Shown piece after piece: positions 63,590 through 64,000 of a stretch of 64,000 nt of DNA (the first letter of the stretch is position 1; every line of letters starts with the position of its first letter). This stretch comes from Vagococcus acidifermentans (GTDB taxonomy: Bacteria > Bacillota > Bacilli > Lactobacillales > Vagococcaceae). The stretch covers positions 124,001-188,000 of the forward strand of contig NZ_NGKC01000002.1 in the NCBI RefSeq assembly GCF_003987655.1, read 5' to 3'. Made by a program: the position numbers and the translations under genes. The notes below the pieces were generated by a model. That model was given only the letters and a program-made list of their open reading frames with translations, ran no database searches and was not told where the DNA came from.

Positions 63590-63699
63590 TTAATTGTTAT
63601 CAAAGTCTAGTGAAAAAACGGCTGGGGTTGCCGTTGGAGACGTGTTCGTTATTAGGAGATAGTGATACAGATATTTAATCTGTTATTTTAGGAGGAATT

Positions 63700-64000
63700 A
63701 TGGAGCTGATTATTAAAGATTTGGTCAAGCAGTTCGGAAATAAAAAAATTTTTGACGCTGCATCATTTACGTTTGAGAAAGGACGGATTTACGGCTTGCT
63801 GGGGCGCAACGGTTCCGGCAAAACGACGCTGTTCAATTGTATCGCCAAAGATTTGGCATATGAGTCGGGCAGCATCATGCTGCAGGATAATGCTGCCCCA
63901 CGGGATTATCAGGATACTGAAGTCGGCTTGGTCCATGCCTCGCCGCGGATTCCTGATTTTATGACCGGTTATGAGTTTATCAAGTTTTTTATTGATATGA
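63700..64000 (+). CDS. ABC transporter ATP-binding protein (N-terminal part; runs past the window)
   Basis: ATG 63700, behind GGAGG. The first 100 residues show Walker A GLLGRNGSGKTTLF (~31-44) and a Q-loop-like HASPRIPDFMTGYEF, typical of ABC-2 exporter ATPases. The rest, including signature and Walker B, is outside. Divergent from the Rrf2/YhgE unit. Confidence 0.9.
   Translation, partial: MELIIKDLVKQFGNKKIFDAASFTFEKGRIYGLLGRNGSGKTTLFNCIAKDLAYESGSIMLQDNAAPRDYQDTEVGLVHASPRIPDFMTGYEFIKFFIDM

Overview
The window is a low-to-moderate G+C Firmicutes chromosome segment. It most likely comes from a lactic-acid bacterium (Lactobacillales, in the broad Enterococcaceae/Carnobacteriaceae area; I cannot fix the genus). 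The reasons are: the block dnaX-ybaB-recR-tmk-darA-holB-ricT-yabA-rsmI in one direction, a mevalonate-pathway cluster, purine control by a guanine riboswitch plus PurR-type boxes, PTS trehalose use, a class C sortase pilus, and strong Shine-Dalgarno sites throughout. No insertion sequence, phage, plasmid-replication gene or CRISPR array was seen.

Layout. 1-153: 3' end of a glutathione peroxidase. 307-5640: a sigma-54 activator (AcoR type) followed by acoABC, the acetoin dehydrogenase E1alpha/E1beta/E2 genes, behind a near-consensus -24/-12 promoter with a 25-bp inverted repeat upstream; no E3 gene is present. 5638-6402: an XRE regulator with a membrane tail and a small membrane protein. 6.5-15.2 kb: a visibly more A+T-rich stretch with a YesM/YesN-like two-component system, a complete ABC importer of the Fe3+/hexose-phosphate (AfuABC/Hpt-like) class, and an unrecognised membrane protein plus exported coiled-coil protein.

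15.2-18.9 kb: the upper mevalonate pathway (mvaS, separate thiolase, separate HMG-CoA reductase). 19-21.3 kb: GT8 glycosyltransferase, PepSY-like lipoprotein, YczE-type membrane protein. 21.4-23 kb: a lysine riboswitch with terminator ahead of an unusual DAACS-family symporter whose acidic-substrate arginine is missing. This is the most interesting item in the window. 23-26.3 kb: a ydjI-ydjG-ydjH-like membrane-stress module. 26.4-33.3 kb: the replication/repair/c-di-AMP housekeeping block.

33.3-38.5 kb: guanine-riboswitch xpt-pbuX, then purE-purK-purB. 38.6 kb: tRNA-Ser(CGA). 38.9-43.4 kb: an AraC regulator divergent from a heterodimeric ABC exporter. 43.5 kb: ROK fructokinase. 44.4-48.2 kb: an XRE regulator divergent from a DcuC-like transporter, PatB-like C-S lyase and DUF1893-like gene, possibly a small uncharacterised catabolic unit. 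48.4-52.4 kb: treR, treC, treP with a clear TreR operator. 52.5-54.4 kb: a quinone-oxidoreductase-like enzyme and a FocA-type transporter. A gene-poor ~950-bp stretch follows. 55.3-60.2 kb: a compact pilus operon (lectin-headed tip pilin, backbone pilin, sortase C). 60.2-64 kb: a giant YhgE/Pip membrane protein, an Rrf2 regulator without iron-sulfur cysteines, and the start of a divergent ABC transporter.

How the parts relate: much of the window concerns carbon and redox handling (acetoin, trehalose, fructose, formate) and surface interaction (pilus, YhgE), with regulation visible at the DNA/RNA level as sigma-54, CcpA-like and TreR sites, two riboswitches and PurR boxes.
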